A DNA stretch of 64,000 bases, from the NCBI RefSeq assembly GCF_947166265.1, contig NZ_CAMVDO010000015.1:1-64000 (forward strand), given 5' to 3'. The DNA is from an uncultured Fibrobacter sp. Its GTDB lineage: Bacteria > Fibrobacterota > Fibrobacteria > Fibrobacterales > Fibrobacteraceae. The translations under genes were made by a program, and so were the position numbers. Numbering within the stretch: the stretch's first letter is position 1; each line of letters opens with the position of its first letter. Of the stretch, positions 45,435 through 53,366 are shown in pieces. The notes under the pieces are model-generated. The model made no database searches, was not told the DNA's origin, and saw only the letters and a program-made list of their open reading frames with translations.

Positions 45435-45896
45435 GTGGCAAAAATCCCACCGCTTCGAAATTTGCGGAAAACGACGATCTTCGTGATTGTCGTTTTCTTG
45501 GGATTTCTCATACACCGAATAGTCGTTGCCTACATGGGCGATTACTCTGTTCGCGACTATGCCGAGGCGGAACTGACGCTTGCGCAGAGCGTTGTCTGTA
45601 GCCATATCGTAAACGGTTCCCCGTTCGGAGTCGATAGCGTGTTCGAAGAAGGAATGCGCCTTTACTACTACTCCACGGTGTCTTCGGCCCTGCAGCTTGG
45701 GGGCGACACCCTGATGCACATCTGGTTTAACGGCTCCGATACGGTGCAAAAACTTGCCTGCGACATGACGCAGGATGTCTGCCTTACAACGATTGTCCCA
45801 AAGCTTTTGAGTCCGGGCGAGTGGAGCGTGGACCTGGTTGCCGGACGGAAGTTGCTTTCAACCCGTCAGTTTGTCGTAGAACCTAACGAAAGGTAG
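45435..45896 (+). CDS. membrane-anchored DUF2914 protein
   Basis: 153 residues from a GTG (SD AGGGG). One N-terminal transmembrane anchor (about 12-30), then a DUF2914 domain: AQSVVCSHIVNGSPFGVDSVFEEGMRLYYYS (key words VVCSHIVNGSP, YYYSTV), LMHIWFNGSD, LSPGEWSVDLVAGRKLLSTRQFVV. Compact version of the domain at the end of the 41510-43051 protein. It lies between the MglA/roadblock pair and two outer membrane proteins, in the same direction with short gaps, so an operon is likely. Confidence 0.75.
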   Translation: MAKIPPLRNLRKTTIFVIVVFLGFLIHRIVVAYMGDYSVRDYAEAELTLAQSVVCSHIVNGSPFGVDSVFEEGMRLYYYSTVSSALQLGGDTLMHIWFNGSDTVQKLACDMTQDVCLTTIVPKLLSPGEWSVDLVAGRKLLSTRQFVVEPNER

Positions 45897-45901
45897 CGTT
45901 T

Positions 45902-48805
45902 ATGTCCCGGCATTTCTGGTTGGGACTTTTTTTACTGGCGCTGTCTGCGTGGGGCATGGATGTCGATTCCTTGCCAAAGTGGGACCCCGCGCTGTTGGCC
46001 CGTGGGGAATCGTTTGTTCCAAATGTAGAATCTCCGGAGCGTACGGATTCGCTGGAAACTCATGGCTATAAAATGGTACAGATTACCGTGGGCGATGGGG
46101 GAACCCAGGTGGACCAGGAACTTTGCTTGTCTATAACGGGGCGCCTGACCGATAGCGTTTATATTGACGCACTCCTTTCCGATGTGGGGCGGCGTGCGGG
46201 GGACCAGACAACAGCGACACTCCGCGAAGTGGACCAGATTTATTTTAGGGTGGAATCCCCGCATTACTTTTTGCATCTGGGCGACCTGACGTGGGTGGAT
46301 TCGTCGATGGGCTTTACCGGAATCAACCGAGCCTCTCTTGGGGCGATGGGGGGCATTCGCGGTAATTTCGGCGGTGGATACGCGCAGGTGCGTGGCGTTA
46401 TCGGAACCGACGAGGTCGAGCATTTTACGCGCATATTTAATGGCGTGAGCGGGCAACAGCTGGGCTATTCCCTGGATGGTTATGGAAACTTTATTGCGAT
46501 TGTCCCGCAGTCGGAAACGGTCTGGTTGAACGGCGTAAAGCTTTTGCGCGGCAAGGATTACCAGGTGAACTATGCGGGCGGCATGCTTGATTTTAAGGGG
46601 GCGGTACTTCCTGGTTTTGATGACGAAATTCGCGTGGAATACGATGCCTACGAAAGCGATAACATCTATATGCTTAAGGGCGCTTCGGCTAGCTACAGAC
46701 ACCCGAACCTGTACTTGGATGTTTCCGGCTTTAGGCTTGAAAATGATGTAGACCGCTTAAAGCGTGGCGTGTGGACGGATGTCGATTACGCTCTTTTGAA
46801 GGCGGACCGTGGCGATGAGTTTGTTCGTGACGATACGCTTCCGGCTTTGAACCGCCCCGACCGAACGGACCGTTTTGCTGCAAGAATGCGGATTCAGGAA
46901 AACCGCCAGTTCTATGCGGATTTTGAAATGGCGATGAACAGGCGCGATTCCAATATAGTGTCTTCGCATGTCGATGGTCCCGAAGGGCGAGCATTCCGCT
47001 GGTATGTGACGACGGATTCGACCCGAGACCTGTTGCATTTTCCGCTTGCGATGTCGGTGTACGGAAACCGGGTGCAAGAAGGGTTTGACATCTTGAATTT
47101 CCCCGGAACAGATTTGGACTGGAACCTGTATGGCTTGCGTGACCGCTGGGATTTGGCGTATGCGGATTCTACTTTTTTAGAAGATGATTTGTTGCATGAC
47201 GAATTCACGATGCGTACGCGCTTTGCGAGGGAATGGTTTGGATCTGCCCAGTGGGGCTACCGCCGTAATGCAGACGAAGACTGGAATTCTTCGCGTGTTC
47301 AGTTGGGGGTGGAACATCGGAATCGTAATGTCATGGGAAACCTCGCCCTGATTCGGATTGCAAGTGTTCAGGAACAGGAAATGGAACGCTATCAGGGAAC
47401 GTTGGATGCCGAATACCTGCAGGGCATGTTGCGACCCTTTGGAAGTGGCGATTTACGTTATACGCAAATAGAGGGAGAAACGCCTTTTCACGAAAGTATC
47501 CATGACGAGGTCGTGTATGGAAAGTCTTCGAGCGGACTTGGAATTTTCTTTGACCGTGGCGAGATTCGTGAAAGCGTTGGCGGACGCATGGCTAGGCGCC
47601 GTGGCGACAGTTTTGGCGATGAATGGGCGGATTCTTTGTGGGCATCTACCTGGGTGCAGGAGGCGAATTACAATAGCCGATATTTTACGATGTCTCATTT
47701 GTTGCAGTACGAACAAGTGCGCAGGGATTCTTCGGAGAGCGAACACAGCTGGCTAGGAGATCTTGATTCCCGTTTTGGGGCCGAAGAATTGGGCATTCAG
47801 GGGAATGTTTTGTATAAACTAGGGCTTACCGAAGAACAGATTTATACGGCCGTGTATAAGGCGGTGGCACCCGGAACAGGTGATGTGCGCTACGATAGCT
47901 TGACGGGAAGCTACATTGAGGGGGTGGACAATGGTGACTTTGTTTACGAGGGTATGGGGCGTAATGACTCGGTGGGAGCGGTCCTTTCTTCGGAGGCTTC
48001 TTTTGCGATTGATTTCCGATTGAATCCGGGATTTTTATTTGGTATACGCGAAGGTTTTTTGCGTGATGTGACCTTTGGCGGCTCTTATGAGGGCGAAGGG
48101 AGCGATACGACGGGGAGGGTGATTTACTTTCCACCGGTAACGACATCGCAACTGCACCGTATGACTTCGGGACGCATGGCAGTGGAAGGCTTGGTGGATT
48201 GGCAACATCCTTCGGGGGTGTCCCTTGCGTATAGGCCCGGCGCGAGCTTTGACAAGAAACTTTCTTCGATTTCGTATTATGAGACAACCTATTCGCACGA
48301 GTTCGATGCGGGGTATAGAATTAATCTGGATCATTTTGTCGGAGGAACCTTTCTGATGCAGGAATGTGAACTTTCGGCGTTGCAGGATTGGAACTGGGAT
48401 ATTTACGAGGGTTCGCTTCGTTACCGCTTTGATTTTTTGCAGGGGTTCTATGTGCAGCCTTTGGGGAGGTATCGCGTCGGTGAAGGGAGCGATGGAACGG
48501 AATACGAAAGCGGCACTTTTGATGCTGACCTTTGGGAGGGCGCTTTGCGTGTAGGCTATAATCGCCAAAAAAAGGTGAATTCTTTCGCTAATTTTTCGGT
48601 GGTGCAGGTGGAGCGCCGTGGAGAAGTCATTCCGTATCAGGTGATGAACGGTTACAGCGAAGGTCGCACGTATCGTTTTGAATTTTCGCTCTCGGTGGAT
48701 TTGAATGATTTTTTGTCGATGGGGTGTAATTATATTTTGCGGTTTGGCGATGCCGAAGAAAATATCTTTCAGAAGCTGAGCACCGAAGCGAGGGCGTATT
48801 TTTAG
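45902..48805 (+). CDS. large outer-membrane barrel-like protein of unknown family
   Basis: 967 residues. Signal peptide MSRHFWLGLFLLALSAWG, then a predominantly beta sequence with alternating Tyr/Phe/Trp and Gly/Asp turns (for example FRVESPHYFLHLGDLTW, LDFKGAVLPGFDDEIRVEYDAYESDN). Early segment QITVGDGGTQVDQELCLSITGRLTDSVYIDALLSDVG resembles an N-terminal plug or chaperone-like beta region. Many later strands match transmembrane beta-hairpins and the chain ends in ...STEARAYF with terminal Phe, as barrel proteins often do. I do not recognise the family. SD AAAGG. The Omp85-like gene follows immediately, which suggests a shared transport or surface assembly. Confidence 0.65.
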   Translation: MSRHFWLGLFLLALSAWGMDVDSLPKWDPALLARGESFVPNVESPERTDSLETHGYKMVQITVGDGGTQVDQELCLSITGRLTDSVYIDALLSDVGRRAGDQTTATLREVDQIYFRVESPHYFLHLGDLTWVDSSMGFTGINRASLGAMGGIRGNFGGGYAQVRGVIGTDEVEHFTRIFNGVSGQQLGYSLDGYGNFIAIVPQSETVWLNGVKLLRGKDYQVNYAGGMLDFKGAVLPGFDDEIRVEYDAYESDNIYMLKGASASYRHPNLYLDVSGFRLENDVDRLKRGVWTDVDYALLKADRGDEFVRDDTLPALNRPDRTDRFAARMRIQENRQFYADFEMAMNRRDSNIVSSHVDGPEGRAFRWYVTTDSTRDLLHFPLAMSVYGNRVQEGFDILNFPGTDLDWNLYGLRDRWDLAYADSTFLEDDLLHDEFTMRTRFAREWFGSAQWGYRRNADEDWNSSRVQLGVEHRNRNVMGNLALIRIASVQEQEMERYQGTLDAEYLQGMLRPFGSGDLRYTQIEGETPFHESIHDEVVYGKSSSGLGIFFDRGEIRESVGGRMARRRGDSFGDEWADSLWASTWVQEANYNSRYFTMSHLLQYEQVRRDSSESEHSWLGDLDSRFGAEELGIQGNVLYKLGLTEEQIYTAVYKAVAPGTGDVRYDSLTGSYIEGVDNGDFVYEGMGRNDSVGAVLSSEASFAIDFRLNPGFLFGIREGFLRDVTFGGSYEGEGSDTTGRVIYFPPVTTSQLHRMTSGRMAVEGLVDWQHPSGVSLAYRPGASFDKKLSSISYYETTYSHEFDAGYRINLDHFVGGTFLMQECELSALQDWNWDIYEGSLRYRFDFLQGFYVQPLGRYRVGEGSDGTEYESGTFDADLWEGALRVGYNRQKKVNSFANFSVVQVERRGEVIPYQVMNGYSEGRTYRFEFSLSVDLNDFLSMGCNYILRFGDAEENIFQKLSTEARAYF

Positions 48806-50295
48806 TGTTGTGTCATCCTGAGCGTGGTTCACAAAGGTCCCTGAGCCTGCCGAAGGGCCGAGAGTGTGTCATCCTGAGCCCATTCGACAAGCTCAGGGTA
48901 AACTCCGGGCAAAGCCCGGAGTCGAAGGATCTTCTGCTGGTATTTATTACGTTGCTTGTGCTCTGTGTACACGCCTTTTCTGCGGATTGTCGCGTTACGG
49001 CGGTGCAGTGGGCAAGCGTACATGAATCCTATGAAGAATCCCAGGTGCAGGCCTTGGTTGGAAAATCCTGCGAAGAATGGTCGCTTACTCGCGAACGTAT
49101 TTTGAGGTATTACGAAAATAGCGGTTTCTTGGCGGTTGCTTTTGAAGGAAAAATCGATTCCGCTGGAGTCTTGACGGTTCAATTGGATCGAGGCTCTGCG
49201 TGGGTGTGGGCTCCGCCTGAAAATTTGGATTCTTCGGGGAGCAAGCCCGAGGTATTCCGCAGACAGACGGGAATTGTCGCTGGTGACCTTGTCTCGCCAT
49301 TTGATTTGGAACGCTCCGATATGAAACTTGCGCGCCTAGGTTACTATAACCGAACAGCTCCGGTGCAAATGTTCCGTGATCCGAAGCGAAATCGTATTGT
49401 TCCCGTGTATCACATGCAGGCGGCTGCGGTTTCGGAAGCGTATGCGTTGCTCACTTATTCCAGCGAAACCGACGTGTGGGAAGGTAACGTGAATGTGGCA
49501 CTTTACAACATTCGGGGAACTGCCCGCGACTTGATTTTGCAGGGCTTTACCGCCGAAGATGCTCGTCGCCTAGAGGGTTCGTACAAGGAACCGTGGATTT
49601 TCGATACGGACTGGAACTTGATTGCACGCGGCTATTTTGATGAAGATTCCTCGGCGCGCGACGCTTATGGGGAACTCGGTGTTTCGCGCGACATCGGCTT
49701 TGACTTTACCGTGGGCGTTTTCTTGGGCATCGGGAATTCCCGCAAGACTTCTTCGCTGGAACTGGATTATGTTTCACTGGACCGCTTTGTCTTGCCGCGT
49801 AAGGGAACGCGTTTCAAGGGCGCGCTTGTATGGAATATGGACCGCCCCGATTCCTTGGATAATTACCTAAAGGCCTCGGCCAAGTTCTCGCGCTACATTC
49901 CGCTGCTCGGCAATTGGATAACGCGCTTTAGCGGGGCTGCCGGCGGAATTTTCCCGACAGATGCAGACCTAGATCGCTTCGATTATTTTGCGTTGGGAGG
50001 CATGAACGACTTTAGGGGCATGGATTATCGTTTTGTGCGGAGCCGTGCCTATGGGTATTCTGAATTTGCGATTCTTTGGCAAGACGGTTACGACCTGAGC
50101 ATCGAGGCGTTCTACCAACCGGGACTCTATCGCTCTTTTAGCCGCCCTGACCGTGGCTGGAAACGGGAGCAGGATTACGGCGTCGCCTTTACGCAGTACC
50201 GTGGCAACTGGAGCGTTAATTTGTACTACGCCCTCCGCAACGGTGAAAATTACCTCGACGGCATCATCGGCTTCGGATTAAAAACTTTATTTTAG
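48805..50295 (+). CDS. Omp85/POTRA-type outer membrane protein, N-terminus encoded by a repeat
   Basis: 496 codons are open; the true start is unclear because residues about 3-43 are encoded by a dispersed repeat. The natural signal peptide seems to be LLLVFITLLVLCVHAFSADC (about 44-63), so a non-ATG start within or just after the repeat is possible. After it comes a POTRA-like region (about 65-200: SCEEWSLTRERILRYYENSGFLAVAFEG, LARLGYYNRTAPVQMF) and a C-terminal 16-strand-type barrel with GGMNDFRGMDYRFVRSRAYGYSEFAILW-type loop-6 region (key FRGMDYR) and terminal ...GFGLKTLF. Family members (BamA, TamA, FhaC-like) insert or export proteins at the outer membrane. Its partner could be the giant barrel protein encoded just upstream. 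Confidence 0.7.
   Translation: MLCHPERGSQRSLSLPKGRECVILSPFDKLRVNSGQSPESKDLLLVFITLLVLCVHAFSADCRVTAVQWASVHESYEESQVQALVGKSCEEWSLTRERILRYYENSGFLAVAFEGKIDSAGVLTVQLDRGSAWVWAPPENLDSSGSKPEVFRRQTGIVAGDLVSPFDLERSDMKLARLGYYNRTAPVQMFRDPKRNRIVPVYHMQAAAVSEAYALLTYSSETDVWEGNVNVALYNIRGTARDLILQGFTAEDARRLEGSYKEPWIFDTDWNLIARGYFDEDSSARDAYGELGVSRDIGFDFTVGVFLGIGNSRKTSSLELDYVSLDRFVLPRKGTRFKGALVWNMDRPDSLDNYLKASAKFSRYIPLLGNWITRFSGAAGGIFPTDADLDRFDYFALGGMNDFRGMDYRFVRSRAYGYSEFAILWQDGYDLSIEAFYQPGLYRSFSRPDRGWKREQDYGVAFTQYRGNWSVNLYYALRNGENYLDGIIGFGLKTLF
48812..48934. repeat. REP-like element at the 5' end of the Omp85-like gene
   Basis: Two GTCATCCTGAGC copies (48812 and about 48868), CCTGAGCCTGCCGAAGGG, a 9-3-9 hairpin ACTCCGGGC-AAA-GCCCGGAGT (48902-48922) and GTCGAAGGATCTT. 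The element is open in the frame of the downstream gene and runs into its signal-peptide region. Confidence 0.8.
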
Positions 50296-50302
50296 GTGTG
50301 AG

Positions 50303-50431
50303 CTATGAGCTGCGAGGTCGGTCGCCTCCGGCTCCCTTTGAGTCAAAGTTTGGCAGCGCAGCTGCGATTATATAAGCTCAAAGGCACATTGTGCCGTCCT
50401 CATACCACAGAGTGCCTCTGGCACGAGCTCA
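50303..50431. repeat. dispersed hairpin repeat, second copy
   Basis: GAGCTATGAG, GGTCG, CTTTGAGT, hairpins GCAGC-GCA-GCTGC (50353-50365) and GGCAC-ATT-GTGCC (50383-50395), CTCATACC (50399-50406), hairpin GTGCC-TCT-GGCAC (50412-50424), then GAGCTCA. Same order of words as 22834-22972. Confidence 0.7.
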
Positions 50432-50434
50432 TTG

Positions 50435-51409
50435 CTAAACCGGAGTCTTGCTTTTCTCGCCGGCGATTTCTCGTACAAGTTTCGGCACCAGATAACCGGG
50501 GAGCTTGGTGCGGATTTCTGCAATCAGCTTGCGGGCTTCTTCGTCATTTACTTCAAAGTGGGCGACTCCGTTCGCATGGTCCAGCTGGTGCAGGTAGTAG
50601 GGGAGGACTCCCTGTTCAAAAAGCTTGCGGCACAGGGCGGTGAGCTTGGTGGCGTCATCGCTAATTCCCCGTAGCAGTACGCTCTGGTTCAAGAGCGTCC
50701 AACCGCTAAAGCGCAGTTGTGCAAACACGGTTGCCGATTCCTCGTCGAGTTCATCGGCGTGGTCCACGTGCGACACCAGTACGCAGCTAAACCTTGCCGG
50801 CAGTTCGCGCAAAAGTTCAAAATGCTGCATCACCAGGTCCGGGCGCATCACGGGGAGGCGCGTGTGGATGCGGAGCGTGGTGACCGAGGGGTGCATCGCA
50901 ATCGCTTCAATCAGTTCGCGGAAGGCTCCGGGACCGAGTGTCAGCGGGTCGCCGCCCGAAAGAATCACTTCCCAAACGTCGGTGTGGGTGTCGAGCCAGT
51001 GGCTCACCTGAAGTGCTACGTCGGGGGTGTTCTGGAAGGGGTAGTTCTTGCGGAAACAGAAACGGCAACGGGCACCGCAGGTGGCGGTCGAGACAATCAG
51101 GGCGCGCTGGTCGTATTTCTGGATGATGCAGTCGGATTTCCCGGCCGGCAAGTCGCCCACGGGGTCGTCTACAAAACCTTCGACTTTCTTGAGTTCGTCC
51201 TTGGTCGGCAAAATTTCGCGCAACAGGGCGGCGGGATCGCTAGCCTTCTTGATCAGGTCGGCATAATGCCTAGAACAAAGAAACGGAAACTTCGGATTTA
51301 GGTCTAGATCGGCAAGAGCGCTTGTTTTGGCGATAGTTGTCGCCAAATCGGATCCCAAATAGTCCAAAAAGTCGGGGATTTGCGTGAAAACGGTAACGGG
51401 GCTTTCCAT
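50435..51409 (-). CDS. epmB: EF-P beta-lysylation radical SAM aminomutase
   Basis: 324 residues, KamA-like radical SAM enzyme. The iron-sulfur motif is CGARCRFCFRKNYPF (CxxxCxxC), preceded by KYDQRALIVSTAT. EVILSGGDPLTLG and RIHTRLPVMRP are also present. The chain is shorter than lysine 2,3-aminomutases (about 420), matching EpmB, which makes (R)-beta-lysine for attachment to EF-P. It is divergent from efp at 41 nt distance, the same arrangement as in E. coli. EpmA is not in this window. Confidence 0.92.
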   Translation of the reverse strand: MESPVTVFTQIPDFLDYLGSDLATTIAKTSALADLDLNPKFPFLCSRHYADLIKKASDPAALLREILPTKDELKKVEGFVDDPVGDLPAGKSDCIIQKYDQRALIVSTATCGARCRFCFRKNYPFQNTPDVALQVSHWLDTHTDVWEVILSGGDPLTLGPGAFRELIEAIAMHPSVTTLRIHTRLPVMRPDLVMQHFELLRELPARFSCVLVSHVDHADELDEESATVFAQLRFSGWTLLNQSVLLRGISDDATKLTALCRKLFEQGVLPYYLHQLDHANGVAHFEVNDEEARKLIAEIRTKLPGYLVPKLVREIAGEKSKTPV

Positions 51410-51450
51410 TATATTGCTAAATTTAGAATCAAAATCAACAAGAGGATAAT

Positions 51451-52035
51451 ATGGGTACTGTAAGCACCAACGAATTCCGCAAGAAACTTAAAATCATGGT
51501 TGATGGTCAGCCGTACGAAATCATCGAAAACCAGTTTGTGAAGCCGGGTAAGGGTCAGGCCTTTAACCGCGTTCGCATCAAGAACCTGGTGACTGGCCGC
51601 ACCCTCGAACGCACCTGGAAGAGTGGCGATACGGTTGAAGAAGCCGACGTGACTTTCACCGAAATGACTTACCTCTACAATGACGGTTCTACTTGGTACT
51701 TCCTGAACAACGAAACTCAGGAAACTGAAGAAATCTCCAAGGAAGCCCTCAATGGTTGCGAAGTTTGGCTCCTCGACGGCGCTACAGTCGAAGTCACCTG
51801 GTGGAAGGACCCGAAGACTCAGGCAACGCTTCCGATCGAAGTGATTCCGCCTACCTTCGTTGACCTCATGATCATCGACGCTCCTCCGGCAGTCCAGGGC
51901 AACACCAGCGGTAACGTGATGCGTGAATGCACCGTCGAAACCGGCGCCAAGGTGATGATCCCGCTCTTCATCGAAAACAACACCAAGATCCGCGTGGATA
52001 CCCGCGACGGTTCTTACCTCGAACGCGCAAAATAA
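51451..52035 (+). CDS. efp: translation elongation factor P
   Basis: 194 residues, full length. Domain I contains FVKPGKGQAFNRVRIKN with Lys34 at the tip, the residue that is beta-lysylated in the EpmA/EpmB pathway. Domains II and III end with GNVMRECTVETGAKVMIPLFI and VDTRDGSYLERA. EF-P relieves ribosome stalling at polyproline. The partner epmB next door supports Lys34 modification. SD AGAGGA precedes the ATG. Confidence 0.97.
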   Translation: MGTVSTNEFRKKLKIMVDGQPYEIIENQFVKPGKGQAFNRVRIKNLVTGRTLERTWKSGDTVEEADVTFTEMTYLYNDGSTWYFLNNETQETEEISKEALNGCEVWLLDGATVEVTWWKDPKTQATLPIEVIPPTFVDLMIIDAPPAVQGNTSGNVMRECTVETGAKVMIPLFIENNTKIRVDTRDGSYLERAK

Positions 52036-52226
52036 GACCGGACTGTCTAAGCTCTGCGAGTTTCTTACTCTGGAGCCAGTCCTCTCGCAAAAGCGTGCAA
52101 AACGAGAGTCGCAGAAAAATGCTTGCATTTTTCTATGACCGAGTGAAGCCGCGGACGCCGTAGGCGTCAACCACGCCTCGTTAATACGAGGCGTTTGTTG
52201 CTCACGAATAAGACCGGACTGGCTAA
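52031..52226. repeat. 20-bp duplication bracketing a hairpin-rich insertion after efp
   Basis: AATAAGACCGGACTGTCTAA (52031-52050, including the efp stop) and AATAAGACCGGACTGGCTAA (52207-52226) differ at one base. Between them lie several hairpins: AGAAAAATGC-TT-GCATTTTTCT (52113-52134), GACGCC-GTA-GGCGTC (52154-52168) and ACGCCTCG-TTAATA-CGAGGCGT followed by TTTG (52173-52198). No gene is seen. Confidence 0.65.
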
Positions 52227-52255
52227 TACCAGGCGTTTTTAAAAGCGACTTTTAA

Positions 52256-52285
52256 AAGCCTCGTCTATGCGACGGGGCTTCTTTT
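52256..52285 (+). terminator. terminator of the efp region
   Basis: AAGCCTCGTC and GACGGGGCTT form a 10-bp stem (one G-T pair) with loop TATGC, followed by CTTTTG. It probably is the original efp terminator, displaced by the insertion at 52031-52226. Confidence 0.7.
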
Positions 52286-52316
52286 GTTTGATGTTCCTTT
52301 TTCTATCTTCACTTGT

Positions 52317-53333
52317 ATGTTCATGAGCAAGAAAGACCTTCGACTAGACCTTGATACACGGTGCAATTTCCGCTGCCATTATTGCGATAATGCAAGTCTC
52401 GATCCGGCAACGAAAATTTCGTTTCCGCTGGAGCAGTTCGAGGCGGTTTTCAAGAGTGCCGAGAAAAACTGCTGGTCGCTGTTCTTGAGCTGTGCGGGCG
52501 AGCCGCTGGTGAACCCCAAGTTCTCCGAGGTCATGGAACTCCTGTCGAAGACGGTTCATACACCGGATGTTTCGATGGTGTCGAATGCCCTGCTCCTGAA
52601 CGAGAAAAATCGTAAGCTGATTCTGAATTCGACGATTGACCGCCTGTTTATTTCGATGGATAGTCTTTCTCCCGAAATTTTCACCAAGTGGTGCGGCGTT
52701 TCGGCGGAACAGTTCCAGAAGGTGGTGGATCATATCGAAGCCTTTGCGCAAGAACGCTTGGCGCAGAAAAAGCGTCCGCACCTGATTGTGACATCCATTG
52801 CGATGAAGGATACCCTCGACGGCTTGCCAGAAATTGCGCGCTGGCTGAAAAGGCTCAAGGTTTCTGCTTACAATATCCAGTGGCTGAATTCCATGGACCA
52901 TGATTACCTGCGCAATGAACTGCTTGACTTGTCGGACCCGGCGGTCGCGGCGAAGGTGCAGTCGGTTCTGGATGAAGTTCGCGGAATCTTGAAGGGGAGT
53001 GGCGTGCTTCTAGATTATCCGAGGGCCGTGAGTTCGGAAAAGCTCAAGTCCGTCTGGATGAACCGCAAACTGTGGCGGAACAAGCTGTACTACTTCAAGG
53101 ATATTTTGATGAAGCTCACGGCGAAGCGTCGCGGTTTACCGTGTCGCTTCGCGAACAACACTTTTTACTTATGGCCCGACGGTCACTTGAAGGGCTGCCC
53201 GGCAGATGGCTTTGATACGGGAAACATTTTCGATGGAGTCCATACGCTGGAATCCGAAATCGAGGCGGTTCGCAAAAAGATAGCGGCGGGTGAAACCGGC
53301 CGCTGCAAGAATTGCTTATTCGTGAATGAATAA
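52317..53333 (+). CDS. radical SAM protein with SPASM-like C-terminus
   Basis: 338 residues from the ATG at 52317 (MFMSKKDLRLDL; a second ATG lies at 52323). CxxxCxxC motif CNFRCHYC near residues 16-23, FLSCAGEPLVNPKF (GGEP-like) and SMVSNALLLN. The C-terminal Cys set PCRFANNTFYLWPDGHLKGCPADG and GRCKNCLF resembles a SPASM domain that binds auxiliary clusters. Such proteins modify peptides or sugars; the substrate is unknown and no precursor peptide is visible nearby. TATCTTCA lies 5 nt before the start. Confidence 0.85.
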   Translation: MFMSKKDLRLDLDTRCNFRCHYCDNASLDPATKISFPLEQFEAVFKSAEKNCWSLFLSCAGEPLVNPKFSEVMELLSKTVHTPDVSMVSNALLLNEKNRKLILNSTIDRLFISMDSLSPEIFTKWCGVSAEQFQKVVDHIEAFAQERLAQKKRPHLIVTSIAMKDTLDGLPEIARWLKRLKVSAYNIQWLNSMDHDYLRNELLDLSDPAVAAKVQSVLDEVRGILKGSGVLLDYPRAVSSEKLKSVWMNRKLWRNKLYYFKDILMKLTAKRRGLPCRFANNTFYLWPDGHLKGCPADGFDTGNIFDGVHTLESEIEAVRKKIAAGETGRCKNCLFVNE

Positions 53334-53366
53334 GTAGAGGTTAGGGGAGGGCTGAGCCCGCCCTTG

